Of a DNA stretch of 7,329 bases, positions 1 to 6,389 are shown piece by piece. The DNA comes from Candidatus Delongbacteria bacterium (GTDB lineage Bacteria; UBA4055). The stretch's first letter is position 1, and the number at the start of each line of letters is the position of its first letter. The notes under the pieces are model-generated. The model had not been told where the DNA came from and did not search any database. It saw only the letters and a list, made by a program, of their open reading frames with translations. The stretch covers positions 1-7,329 of the forward strand of contig JAKLPX010000247.1 of NCBI GenBank assembly GCA_022013635.1. The letters run 5' to 3'. The position numbers were made by a program, and so were the translations under genes.

Positions 1-55
1 CGCAGGAAACTATAATTAAAGCTGTTATCAGCAAGATTATATTATTAAAACACAT
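1..55 (-). CDS. Start of a putative lipoprotein gene, cut by the left edge
   Basis: Reading leftwards from an ATG at 55-53, 18 codons are open to the window edge and give MCFNNIILLITALIIVSC. A hydrophobic stretch ends in I-V-S-C, which fits a lipobox, so the Cys would be lipidated after signal peptidase II cleavage. A Shine-Dalgarno sequence GGGAG (plus-strand 62-66) lies six bases before the ATG. A TATAAT hexamer on the same strand (plus-strand 112-117) is a possible -10 box, but I see no good -35. Against the call: the N-region has no Lys or Arg, only 18 residues are visible, and AT-rich DNA often encodes hydrophobic peptides by chance. Function cannot be told. If real, it is divergent from rdgB and its leader occupies the place where the rdgB N-terminus should be. 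Confidence 0.4.
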   Translation of the reverse strand, partial: MCFNNIILLITALIIVSC

Positions 56-148
56 TATCGTCTCCCATTTATTTACTGAAGTTAACGGAATAAATGAAAT
101 TTTATTCTTGAATTATACAGAGATTCGGATTCGTTGCTCCGTGCATAA

Positions 149-631
149 ATTGAAGACGGTGACACTCTTGAATATAATTCTTTAAAAAAAGCCAAAGAGA
201 TATTTGAATATTCGGGCATAACCACCATGGCAGATGACACAGGACTTGAAGTTGAATACCTTAACGGAGAACCGGGAGTTTTTGCGGCACGCTGGGCAGG
301 CGAAGGCTGTACCTACAAGGACAATTGCGATAAAATGCTCAGGGAACTTGAAGGAGTTCCGCACGGGAAAAGAAAGGCCGCTTTCAGATGCGTGATCACT
401 CTTTACGGGAAAGATATTTATAAAACATCGGTCGGCGAATTAAAGGGACATATTATAGAGACTTCAAGAGGAACCGATGGATTTGGTTATGACCCTGTAT
501 TTGTACCTGTAGGATATAATATAACTCTTGCCGAAATGTCTATTGAAGATAAAAATAAGATAAGTCACCGGGGTTTAGCCGTAAAGAAGATGGTAGAAAT
601 AATTAAAGAAATAAAAAAGGCGGAATTTTGA
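149..631 (+). CDS. rdgB: RdgB/HAM1-family XTP/dITP pyrophosphatase, N-terminus missing or frameshifted
   Basis: Members of this family hydrolyse non-canonical purine nucleoside triphosphates (dITP, XTP, ITP) to monophosphate and pyrophosphate in the cytosol, keeping damaged bases out of DNA and RNA. Family blocks are visible in order: EDGDTLEYN (from 152; acidic ExN region), ADDTGLEV (230-253; catalytic Asp), NGEPGVFAARWAG, GFGYDPVF and KISHRG near the C-terminus. Homology clearly begins before the only in-frame ATG (227): the 26 codons from 149 match the family, but an in-frame TAA sits at 146-148 and no ATG, GTG or TTG lies between 149 and 226. About 160 residues are present against a usual 195-200; the N-terminal TxNxxK substrate loop is absent. 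Neither ATT149 nor ATG227 has a recognisable ribosome binding site. It may be a pseudogene, a frameshifted gene, or an assembly or sequencing error near a contig end. The family is certain; functionality is doubtful. Confidence 0.85.
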   Translation: MEDGDTLEYNSLKKAKEIFEYSGITTMADDTGLEVEYLNGEPGVFAARWAGEGCTYKDNCDKMLRELEGVPHGKRKAAFRCVITLYGKDIYKTSVGELKGHIIETSRGTDGFGYDPVFVPVGYNITLAEMSIEDKNKISHRGLAVKKMVEIIKEIKKAEF

Positions 632-640
632 TCCGCCTTT
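610..640 (-). terminator. Rho-independent terminator between convergent genes
   Basis: AAAGGCGGA (616-624) pairs with TCCGCCTTT (632-640) around a 7-base loop, a perfect 9-bp stem with a GC-rich core. Read on the minus strand it is followed by TTTTTT (613-618) and then ATTTC, so it is a textbook terminator for the large gene ending at 662. On the plus strand the tail is only TTT then CACATTT, so it could also terminate rdgB, but less well. The left arm is made of the last rdgB codons (Lys-Ala-Glu) and the rdgB stop codon lies across the loop and the start of the right arm. Confidence 0.8.
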
Positions 641-641
641 C

Positions 642-659
642 ACATTTAGGGACAAATGT
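642..659. repeat. Small hairpin next to the convergent terminator
   Basis: ACATTT (642-647) and AAATGT (654-659) form a 6-bp inverted repeat around AGGGAC. It lies between the large gene's stop codon (662-664) and the terminator. The stem is AT-rich and short, so it may be incidental or may stabilise the transcript end. Confidence 0.3.
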
Positions 660-661
660 CA

Positions 662-3600
662 CTATTTTATCAGCATCATTTTTCTAGTCTGGTTTTTTTC
701 TCCGGCCTTAAGCGTATAATAATATACACCGCTTACAAATCTTGAAGCGTCGAAAGTAATATTGTGAACGCCGCGAACTATATCTTTATCAACAAGATTC
801 ATAACTTCCCTGCCCATAACATCATAAACGATCAAAGAAACCTTTGAATCTTTCGCCAGATCAAATCTGATCGTCGTGACCGGATTGAACGGATTAGGAT
901 AATTCTGCTTCAGTTCCGTAACTTTCGGCAAATTGTCGTCTTCGATCCCGACCCATGTGTAAGGACCAATAATACCGGTAATGCAATAATTATCCAAGTC
1001 ATCGAAAGTCCACTCAATGTTTTCGCCAACTAATTGACCCAGCCATGATCTGTTAAAATCAACATATCCGGGTTCTGATGTGTGATTTGCGACTACTTCA
1101 TAAAGAATATTTGTCCGTGTGCCTGCTGAAGTAAAACCTACGAAAACATCACCTTCTATATTTGAAAGTACATCCTGATATGGCATAAGGTCAACATAAG
1201 TAAGCGCGTAAGGATCCGTCAGTGTTGAAGCCTGTACCATCCAGATAGGAGGGATCATATCTATACCCAGTTTACCGCCGTCATTTTCCCATACATGAGC
1301 GTAAAGCGGATCACTCGGGTAATCTTCAGAAATGTAATTTGCTATGGTAAAACCTATCAGGTCTGCTTTGTAAGTATCTGTGTCAGGCTTGTCCATCGGC
1401 CCCATGGTAAGTTTTACTGCAACAGCATCTGCCCCTGGGCCTTCGGAAGAACCTATAATATCAAGGTAGTCAATATATTCAGGACCGTTAGTATAGTTCA
1501 GCCAATATCCGATTATGTATGAATATATTCCTGTACTGCTTTCATAATGAACCTCGGAAGAGTCTCTCGCACGGATCAGATAATCTATCCGTGTTCCGGC
1601 TTCATACGGCGGAATAGTAAACTCCCATCTATTTGAATCTGTATAAATTGCATTGACTGTAAGATAAGTATCAGAATAATCTACGGAATATTCTACCCAG
1701 ACCGAATCAACTCCGTCGAAATCATAAACAACAGCATAACTTTTATGTTCTGATAAAACCCCTCCGTACATTTCAGGTCCTTCATGAACAATAATAGGAT
1801 TATCGTCCTGGGTATTATTATAAGTATTTATTTTTATATCATCAATATATATACCGTCCTGATTAACATAAGCGTCTGTAACGGTTCTGAATCTAAATTT
1901 TACCTCTGAATTTCCTACAAAAATTCCCGCACCTACTGAGTAATATTGCCATGGAAGCGCACCACCGTTAAATTCGACAATGTTTATCCAAGTAGCTCCA
2001 TTATCATAAGTTCCTTCCAAATAGCAAAAGTCCCAACCTTCCTCAAGGTCAACTTTCGCCCAGAAAGATATTGAAGCGCTTACAACTGAGGATAAATCCA
2101 TGATTTTGGTTTCAACAATATTTGTTTTTCCCTCAATATAGTTTCCACCCGGACTGTCTGACAACGCCGTGACAGGCGAATATGCGTCTGTTATTACTTC
2201 GAATCCCCAAGTACTTCCCGTCGGAAATACCCAGTTTGCAGGATTGTGATTACTGTCAAAATCATCAAAAAGTTCTACCTGACCGTCAAACCATTTTACC
2301 GTATAATCCCAAGTAGTACCGCTATTCCCTTCAGAATCATATATAGTAAAGTTAACTTTACCGTTCGTTACCTGTTCCGTTTCTGCAGGTATTGTTCCTA
2401 CATATGTATATTCATTGTACTTAACAGGTGTCATCACAAAATCATACTGAGAAACCCAATCATCTTTGCTGTAATGTCCCACGCAGGAATCAATTACGGA
2501 CTCGACATAAAAAGTGAATGTTAAATTCATCGGATTATTTATAAAAGTCTCTGTACCGGTTACAGTTGGTGGGATTGGGGGTACACCGTCCTTAACAAAC
2601 TGAATTTCAAAATCACCTGATGTTCCACTTACTCCTCCAATATCAACCATATCAAAAAATATGGTACCAACAGATTCAATGCTTCTCTCAGGAATTGTCC
2701 CAGTCCATGTTTCAGTGCCTTTAGCCTTACTGAATACTAAATCTGTAAAAGGTTCGCCTTCAAATGAATAATGTCCCGTCACAGATGCAATTCCTGACTG
2801 GTCACTTATAGTCAATTTTAAGTTCAAAGGATTGTTTAAATATTCTCCAATAATTCCGGTAGTGTTATAAAGACCTTCATTTCCGATTAAAGAGTTAGGA
2901 ACCGGTGGTATGTAATCACATTTAATTTTAACATCGTCAATGAACCATTGGTCTGAGTAATCTCCCTGATAGTGGAATCCAAGCATAACATTTTGCCCGG
3001 AATAAGTTTTGAGCCAAAAAATTAATTGTTCCCACACTCCGTTATCAGGATCATCAGGTAAAGTAGCCGGTATGCCTTCATAGATCTGTGTATAAGTAGC
3101 TCCCCCGTCTGTCGAAATAACTACTTCATGTAACATTGCATAAGTTACCCAAAGTCCGTTTTGCCAAAATGAAAATAAGCAAGAGTTTTCTGCCGGTAAA
3201 TAAACCTCAGGAGTCCAGATCCAGTTGTCCTGCCAGCCGGATTCGTCCCAGTGGACAAGAGCGTGTTGTCCTGTTTTAACCCTTGCACCCAAAGCTTCTG
3301 TACTAGCCACAAATCCTTCCATAGCCGGTTCAGTAACCAGACTCCATCCGGCAGGCGGGAATGCGCCTTCAAAACTCTCATACAAAATAGGTGCATCCTT
3401 TGACCACGAATATGAGTACTCATCAGAATATGCGCTATTTGCAAATTCATCTTCCATATAAAACCTGACCGTTGCGGTCGTTCCATCAGGTTGTCCAGGA
3501 ATTGATCCGGTGTAAATATAGGCTGTTTTTTCTTTTGCGGAAAGAGTCATTGGAAAATTTACCCATCCTGCTCCTAGATCATACTGTCCGTAAAGACTGT

Positions 3601-4270
3601 TTATTGCCGATTGATCATGAACCGTGATCGAAACACTAGCATCAGTGTTCATAAACCATTCAGATCCAGATATATTTTCTATATATGGTGGAAAAGGATC
3701 ATCTGGACCTGTGACAGGTTGCATTCCGGCGTAAATAACCCATTCATACCTTTCAGTTTCAGTCAAGAATGGCGTCCATACTCCGTCTGTTTTAAAATAG
3801 CTGTGATCACTTGTTGTCACATCTGATGAAACAAGCCTTGGTAATCCTGAAGAAATTTGAGGAATTACCGAGATCCAAAAATCATTCTTAATCACTATTG
3901 GAGTGTTAAAAAAATAATCATTGTAATCAGCAAGTGAAGAATCTACAGAAGCTTCAAAAAGTAATGTAACTCCGTCTGCATCATAAATTCTGTAAGTATA
4001 TGCATATCCTTCATCATCCAAAAATGCCGTAATCGCATGCAGATTTACCGGATATTCAAGTCCGAAATCGTGTACATTGAAGAATGTAGATCTTTCTGCT
4101 TTTACAGTCCAAGTATAAGCAATATCCGGAATATAAGAATACCAAGTAGTATCCTTCCCCGATATTTCCTTTTGTTTCAGATCAGTTACTTTTTCTTTGC
4201 CCGGAAACCAGTCAATCGCAAAAACGCCTGCCGTTAGAATTATGAGCAGTATTATGATTAGTTTTTTCAT
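662..4270 (-). CDS. Large secreted multidomain surface protein with T9SS C-terminal sorting domain
   Basis: 1202 residues; I recognise the domain types but not a named protein. Residues 1-18 are a Sec signal peptide (MKKLIIILLIILTAGVFA). Next come a beta-rich module (about 54-183), Ig-like repeat 1 (about 194-290), a choice-of-anchor J/cleaved-adhesin jelly roll (about 294-452) ending QWFIDDVKI, Ig-like repeats 2 (about 455-558) and 3 (about 563-660) sharing NNP, GHYS and GTIP motifs, a second jelly roll (about 666-816) ending GIYIDDIKI, a further Ig-like domain (about 823-920), another beta-rich module (about 931-1100), and a type A T9SS sorting domain (about 1117-1202) with NYPNPFNP, YDVMGREV, GVYYYTL and a final KMMLIK. 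It should cross the outer membrane by the T9SS and be anchored at or released from the surface. No catalytic motif is visible, so an adhesin or carbohydrate-binding role is inference. An ATG seven codons upstream (4289-4291) is open, but GGAGGAG lies just before the ATG at 4270, which I take as the start. The stop is TAG. Confidence 0.9.
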   Translation of the reverse strand: MKKLIIILLIILTAGVFAIDWFPGKEKVTDLKQKEISGKDTTWYSYIPDIAYTWTVKAERSTFFNVHDFGLEYPVNLHAITAFLDDEGYAYTYRIYDADGVTLLFEASVDSSLADYNDYFFNTPIVIKNDFWISVIPQISSGLPRLVSSDVTTSDHSYFKTDGVWTPFLTETERYEWVIYAGMQPVTGPDDPFPPYIENISGSEWFMNTDASVSITVHDQSAINSLYGQYDLGAGWVNFPMTLSAKEKTAYIYTGSIPGQPDGTTATVRFYMEDEFANSAYSDEYSYSWSKDAPILYESFEGAFPPAGWSLVTEPAMEGFVASTEALGARVKTGQHALVHWDESGWQDNWIWTPEVYLPAENSCLFSFWQNGLWVTYAMLHEVVISTDGGATYTQIYEGIPATLPDDPDNGVWEQLIFWLKTYSGQNVMLGFHYQGDYSDQWFIDDVKIKCDYIPPVPNSLIGNEGLYNTTGIIGEYLNNPLNLKLTISDQSGIASVTGHYSFEGEPFTDLVFSKAKGTETWTGTIPERSIESVGTIFFDMVDIGGVSGTSGDFEIQFVKDGVPPIPPTVTGTETFINNPMNLTFTFYVESVIDSCVGHYSKDDWVSQYDFVMTPVKYNEYTYVGTIPAETEQVTNGKVNFTIYDSEGNSGTTWDYTVKWFDGQVELFDDFDSNHNPANWVFPTGSTWGFEVITDAYSPVTALSDSPGGNYIEGKTNIVETKIMDLSSVVSASISFWAKVDLEEGWDFCYLEGTYDNGATWINIVEFNGGALPWQYYSVGAGIFVGNSEVKFRFRTVTDAYVNQDGIYIDDIKINTYNNTQDDNPIIVHEGPEMYGGVLSEHKSYAVVYDFDGVDSVWVEYSVDYSDTYLTVNAIYTDSNRWEFTIPPYEAGTRIDYLIRARDSSEVHYESSTGIYSYIIGYWLNYTNGPEYIDYLDIIGSSEGPGADAVAVKLTMGPMDKPDTDTYKADLIGFTIANYISEDYPSDPLYAHVWENDGGKLGIDMIPPIWMVQASTLTDPYALTYVDLMPYQDVLSNIEGDVFVGFTSAGTRTNILYEVVANHTSEPGYVDFNRSWLGQLVGENIEWTFDDLDNYCITGIIGPYTWVGIEDDNLPKVTELKQNYPNPFNPVTTIRFDLAKDSKVSLIVYDVMGREVMNLVDKDIVRGVHNITFDASRFVSGVYYYTLKAGEKNQTRKMMLIK

Positions 4271-4275
4271 CAGAT

Positions 4276-4282
4276 CTCCTCC
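4276..4282 (-). promoter_or_regulatory. Ribosome binding site fixing the start of the T9SS protein
   Basis: On the minus strand GGAGGAG is followed by ATCTG and the ATG at 4270, a near-ideal Shine-Dalgarno at 5-base spacing. The longer frame from 4291 would place this site inside the coding sequence (Gly-Gly-Asp) and has no comparable site of its own, so the start at 4270, which also opens directly with the signal peptide MKKL, is preferred. Confidence 0.85.
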
Positions 4283-4327
4283 AATAAACATTCATTCTTC
4301 CCGCATTAACATAATATGCAGTCCCCT

Positions 4328-4360
4328 AAAATCTAATATACGGAGAATTGTTTCTTAAAA
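4328..4360 (-). promoter_or_regulatory. Possible Bacteroidota-type promoter for the T9SS protein gene
   Basis: On the minus strand TTTT (4360-4357), a 21-base spacer and TAGATTTT (4335-4328) approximate the Bacteroidota -33/-7 pattern TTTG-N19-21-TAnnTTTG, with one mismatch in each box. It would give a leader of about 50 bases. The match is weak in AT-rich DNA. One arm of the inverted repeat at 4340-4392 falls in the spacer. Confidence 0.25.
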
Positions 4361-4392
4361 TAAGTAAATAAAAAAGCCTGAAACAATTCCGT
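4340..4392. repeat. Imperfect inverted repeat, 15/13-base arms
   Basis: ACGGAGAATTGTTTC (4340-4354) and GAAACAATTCCGT (4380-4392) are reverse complements apart from two extra bases (GA) in the first arm. The spacer is 25 bases and AT-rich. It lies between the carboxyltransferase stop and the start of the T9SS protein gene. It could be a processing or termination structure of the upstream transcript or a protein-binding site; the sequence does not decide which. Confidence 0.6.
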
Positions 4393-4401
4393 CTTTTATT
4401 T
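4366..4401 (-). terminator. Terminator-like hairpin after the carboxyltransferase gene
   Basis: On the minus strand, just after the stop, AAATAAAAG (4401-4393) can pair with CTTTTTTATTT (4376-4366). The intervening 16 bases form the loop, and the descending arm is itself a T-rich tract. The stem is almost entirely A-T, so it is weaker than the terminator at 610-640. It overlaps one arm of the inverted repeat at 4340-4392, so the two folds are alternatives. Confidence 0.4.
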
Positions 4402-4402
4402 T

Positions 4403-6061
4403 CTAGTACCAACCGCCTTTGTATAGATTATCGTAATCTTCCTGCGTCAGCACCTTCGGTTTGATATTTCTCGGCGGTATATACGGATTAGCCGCTTTCC
4501 ATTCGGCTTCTCTTTTCTTTTTGAGAAAACCGTCGGCTACATTCGGGAATAATTCGATAAGTAGTTCTTCTTTATAATTTGTCGCTAATTTTACATTTCC
4601 GAATTCCTTGAGAACGGGATTCGATTGCTTTTTATAAGCGCTCGTATCATAAGGTATCTCTTCTGGCGATCCGCAAATCTGCTCTCTGAAATTCGGATCA
4701 ACGGGAAATGGTGTTTTTCCGTACTGACCCTGAACAAGATTTGTAAATTGATTAGTTAAAGTTGTATATTCCGGTTTCCCGTTCAGCTCATCAAGCGCAA
4801 GATTTACTGCCTGCGTACCGACGATCTGACTTGTAGGCGTTACGAGAGGCGGACAGCCTGAATCAAGCCTGCATTTTGGAATTAATTTGAGAGCTCTATC
4901 CATTAAATGATCAAGTTTTAATTGCCTGAACTGAGCAACCATATTCGTGTACATACCGCCCGGGATTTCAGCTTGCTTTACCTGCTCATTAGGTTCAGGA
5001 AAGTTAAAATGCTTTGTTATAGCCTGAGTATGAATCAAAAGCTCCTCTACCCTCTCATTCGTCGCCGCGTCAATCGCTTTATCGAACAGCGCATCAATTT
5101 CCGGTTCAAGTTTATAGTTTGAAATATCAAATTCGATAGGGTACATTTTTGTGGTATCGAATTCGGCAAGTTCTTTTCTTATTTTGTTCAATTCGTCATC
5201 AATCAATTCGACCTGCTTCAGATCGACATCCGTCTCTACCCCCAGCTTATCACAGAAAATCTGAACAAGCTCAAAAGCAGGAGCAGCAGGCCCTCCGGCG
5301 AAAGAATACAGGACAGTGTCAACAATGTCAACGCCATTTATGATCGCCATGACTATTGATGCGAGACCATATCCGGGTGTGTCGTGAGTATGCAGATCTA
5401 TCGGTGCTTTTACTGACCTTTTTAATTCTCTGATAAGCTCGCCTGTCATTTTGGGGTGGATCAATCCTGCCATATCTTTAATTGTGATGATCTCGGCGCC
5501 TTCCTTTTCCAACTCTTTTGATTTTTCGACAAAATAATTGACATTGAAAATATTATTTGGAAGCTTTTTACCTTTGAAAAAAGCTTTAAATTTTTCGCCG
5601 AAAGTAAACTTCGGATCAACGGTAAAACATACAGCGCAGTCCGGTATGCCTCCGTATTTTTTTACGAATTTAATAGTTGAAGTCATATTGTTTATATCGT
5701 TAAGAGCATCGAAAATTCTGACAATATCAAGACCTGATTCTATTGTGTTTTTTGTAAAACCCTCGATAACCTCGTCGGGATAAGGTGCGTATCCGAAAAG
5801 GTTTCTGCCTCTGGATAATGATGTCAGTTTCGAACCGCTTCCTATGGCAGTATTTATTTTTTCCAGTCTGTCCCATGGGTTTTCATTCAGATATCTCATG
5901 ATCGAATCCGGAACCGCTCCGCCCCATACTTCGCATGCGTAAAATCCTGCTTTTGCGTAAAACGGCAGCACCCTGTCAACCTGTGCTTGACTCATTCTTG
6001 TAGCGAATTGGGATTGCTGCCCGTCTCTTAAAGTTAAATCACGAATTTTTAGTTTTTTCAT
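4403..6061 (-). CDS. Biotin-dependent carboxyltransferase (PycB/OadA/5S family), no biotinyl domain
   Basis: 552 residues. A DRE-TIM (HMGL-like) barrel is followed by the conserved PYC/OADA helical domain. Such subunits move CO2 between carboxybiotin and pyruvate/oxaloacetate in the cytosol or at the membrane. Visible active-site features: R12-D13 and Q16 in TLRDGQQS, CEVWGGA (43-49), SRGRNLFGY (83-91), K195 in IKDMAGL (expected carbamylated metal-ligand Lys), H224 and H226 in DLHTHDTPG, IPGGM (366-370) and T408 in VTPTSQIVG. The usual DAHQS reads DGQQS, and residues about 151-172 form a Lys/Phe-rich insertion absent from typical members. The C-terminus ends at GGWY without an AMKM biotinylation motif, so carrier and biotin carboxylase must be separate and are not in this window. 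Pyruvate carboxylase, oxaloacetate decarboxylase and transcarboxylase roles cannot be separated. GAAGGA (plus-strand 6067-6072) precedes the ATG by five bases. Confidence 0.93.
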   Translation of the reverse strand: MKKLKIRDLTLRDGQQSQFATRMSQAQVDRVLPFYAKAGFYACEVWGGAVPDSIMRYLNENPWDRLEKINTAIGSGSKLTSLSRGRNLFGYAPYPDEVIEGFTKNTIESGLDIVRIFDALNDINNMTSTIKFVKKYGGIPDCAVCFTVDPKFTFGEKFKAFFKGKKLPNNIFNVNYFVEKSKELEKEGAEIITIKDMAGLIHPKMTGELIRELKRSVKAPIDLHTHDTPGYGLASIVMAIINGVDIVDTVLYSFAGGPAAPAFELVQIFCDKLGVETDVDLKQVELIDDELNKIRKELAEFDTTKMYPIEFDISNYKLEPEIDALFDKAIDAATNERVEELLIHTQAITKHFNFPEPNEQVKQAEIPGGMYTNMVAQFRQLKLDHLMDRALKLIPKCRLDSGCPPLVTPTSQIVGTQAVNLALDELNGKPEYTTLTNQFTNLVQGQYGKTPFPVDPNFREQICGSPEEIPYDTSAYKKQSNPVLKEFGNVKLATNYKEELLIELFPNVADGFLKKKREAEWKAANPYIPPRNIKPKVLTQEDYDNLYKGGWY

Positions 6062-6091
6062 CTGAATCCTTCACAGCTTTATTTTTTGTTC

Positions 6092-6123
6092 CGAATCTAT
6101 TTATATTTATAGTTTTATGCAAT
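6092..6123 (-). promoter_or_regulatory. Probable Bacteroidota-type promoter of the carboxyltransferase gene
   Basis: On the minus strand ATTG (6123-6120), a 20-base spacer and TAGATTCG (6099-6092) match TTTG-N19-21-TAnnTTTG with one mismatch in each box. Transcription would begin near 6085 and give a leader of roughly 25 bases carrying the GAAGGA ribosome binding site. Found by eye only; the surrounding A/T richness makes chance matches likely. Confidence 0.35.
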
Positions 6124-6160
6124 AATTTATTCTTGAATTTTTTTGAGTGTTTTTTGTATT

Positions 6161-6285
6161 TCATCTTCCTGTATTTCGAGAAAAGAAGACTCTATCAGCA
6201 TTAACTGATTACTGATTTGGAGAGAACACGAAGCGGCGGGTGAAGATAGTAAGAGTCTTCTTTTCTCTAAAAAGCAGGAAGGTGG
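6161..6285 (+). repeat. Long stem-loop (about 33-base arms, 58-base loop) in the divergent intergenic region
   Basis: GAGAAAAGAAGACTCT (6178-6193) is the exact reverse complement of 6252-6267. Outside it TCATCTTCCTG (6161-6171) pairs with CAGGAAGGTGG (6275-6285), using G-U pairs at 6161/6285 and 6164/6282. The joining stretches (6172-6177 and 6268-6274) pair in part (three T-A pairs plus a possible G-U at 6172/6274). Because these are G-U pairs only on the plus strand (A-C mismatches on the other), the fold slightly favours a plus-strand RNA. The loop (6194-6251) carries a tandem ACTGATT ACTGATT (6204-6217), a small ATCAG/CTGAT hairpin and a GC-rich patch near 6229-6240. No transposase or open frame lies within it. 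It could be a structured leader, a small RNA or a non-autonomous palindromic element. I recognise no known RNA family. Confidence 0.75.
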
Positions 6286-6389
6286 CATAATCTACTTATC
6301 ATATCAATATATTCAAAAAAAATATCTGCAATTTTCTAAAGTTTTATGTATCTTACTAAAGATGACAGAGAAATATAAAAGAGCTGAAA
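6286..6389 (+). promoter_or_regulatory. Leader/promoter region of pabA
   Basis: AT-rich stretch between the stem-loop and pabA. A weak promoter candidate is TCTG (6325-6328), a 20-base spacer and TATCTTAC (6349-6356), resembling TTTG-N20-TAnnTTTG with three mismatches in total; it would start transcription near 6362, downstream of the stem-loop. CTAAAG occurs twice (6336-6341 and 6356-6361). The ribosome binding site is poor: AAAGAG (6378-6383), six bases before the ATG. Nothing else is seen here. Confidence 0.25.

Noticed and set aside
99..114. The 14-base string TTTATTCTTGAATT occurs at 101-114 and again at 6126-6139
   Set aside because: Two AT-rich copies with unlike flanks; probably chance in low-GC intergenic DNA.
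3145..3486. 113-codon minus-strand frame inside the large gene, and similar frames such as 2246-2524 and 5149-5343 on the plus strand
   Set aside because: They lie in other frames of clearly real genes, have odd composition (His/Arg/Trp-rich or low complexity) and no ribosome binding site or family resemblance.
4271..4291. Start of the T9SS protein at 4291 (seven extra residues, MFIGGDL)
   Set aside because: The extra codons contain the Shine-Dalgarno sequence of the ATG at 4270 and would spoil the signal peptide N-region.
6194..6251. Possible tetrahydrofolate riboswitch before pabA, because the loop contains ACGAAGCGG and GGTGAA strings
   Set aside because: Only short strings resemble what I remember of that riboswitch; its stem and three-way architecture are not present, and the surrounding 33-base stem does not belong to it. 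An Rfam scan would settle this.
6229..6251. Resemblance of AGCGGCGGGTGA to a conserved 16S rRNA string
   Set aside because: The match is about a dozen bases with a deletion and nothing rRNA-like on either side.
6161..6285. 6S RNA, integron attC site or retron RNA
   Set aside because: It is shorter than typical 6S RNA and lacks a central open bubble; no RYYYAAC/GTTRRRY core sites are seen for attC; no reverse transcriptase is nearby.
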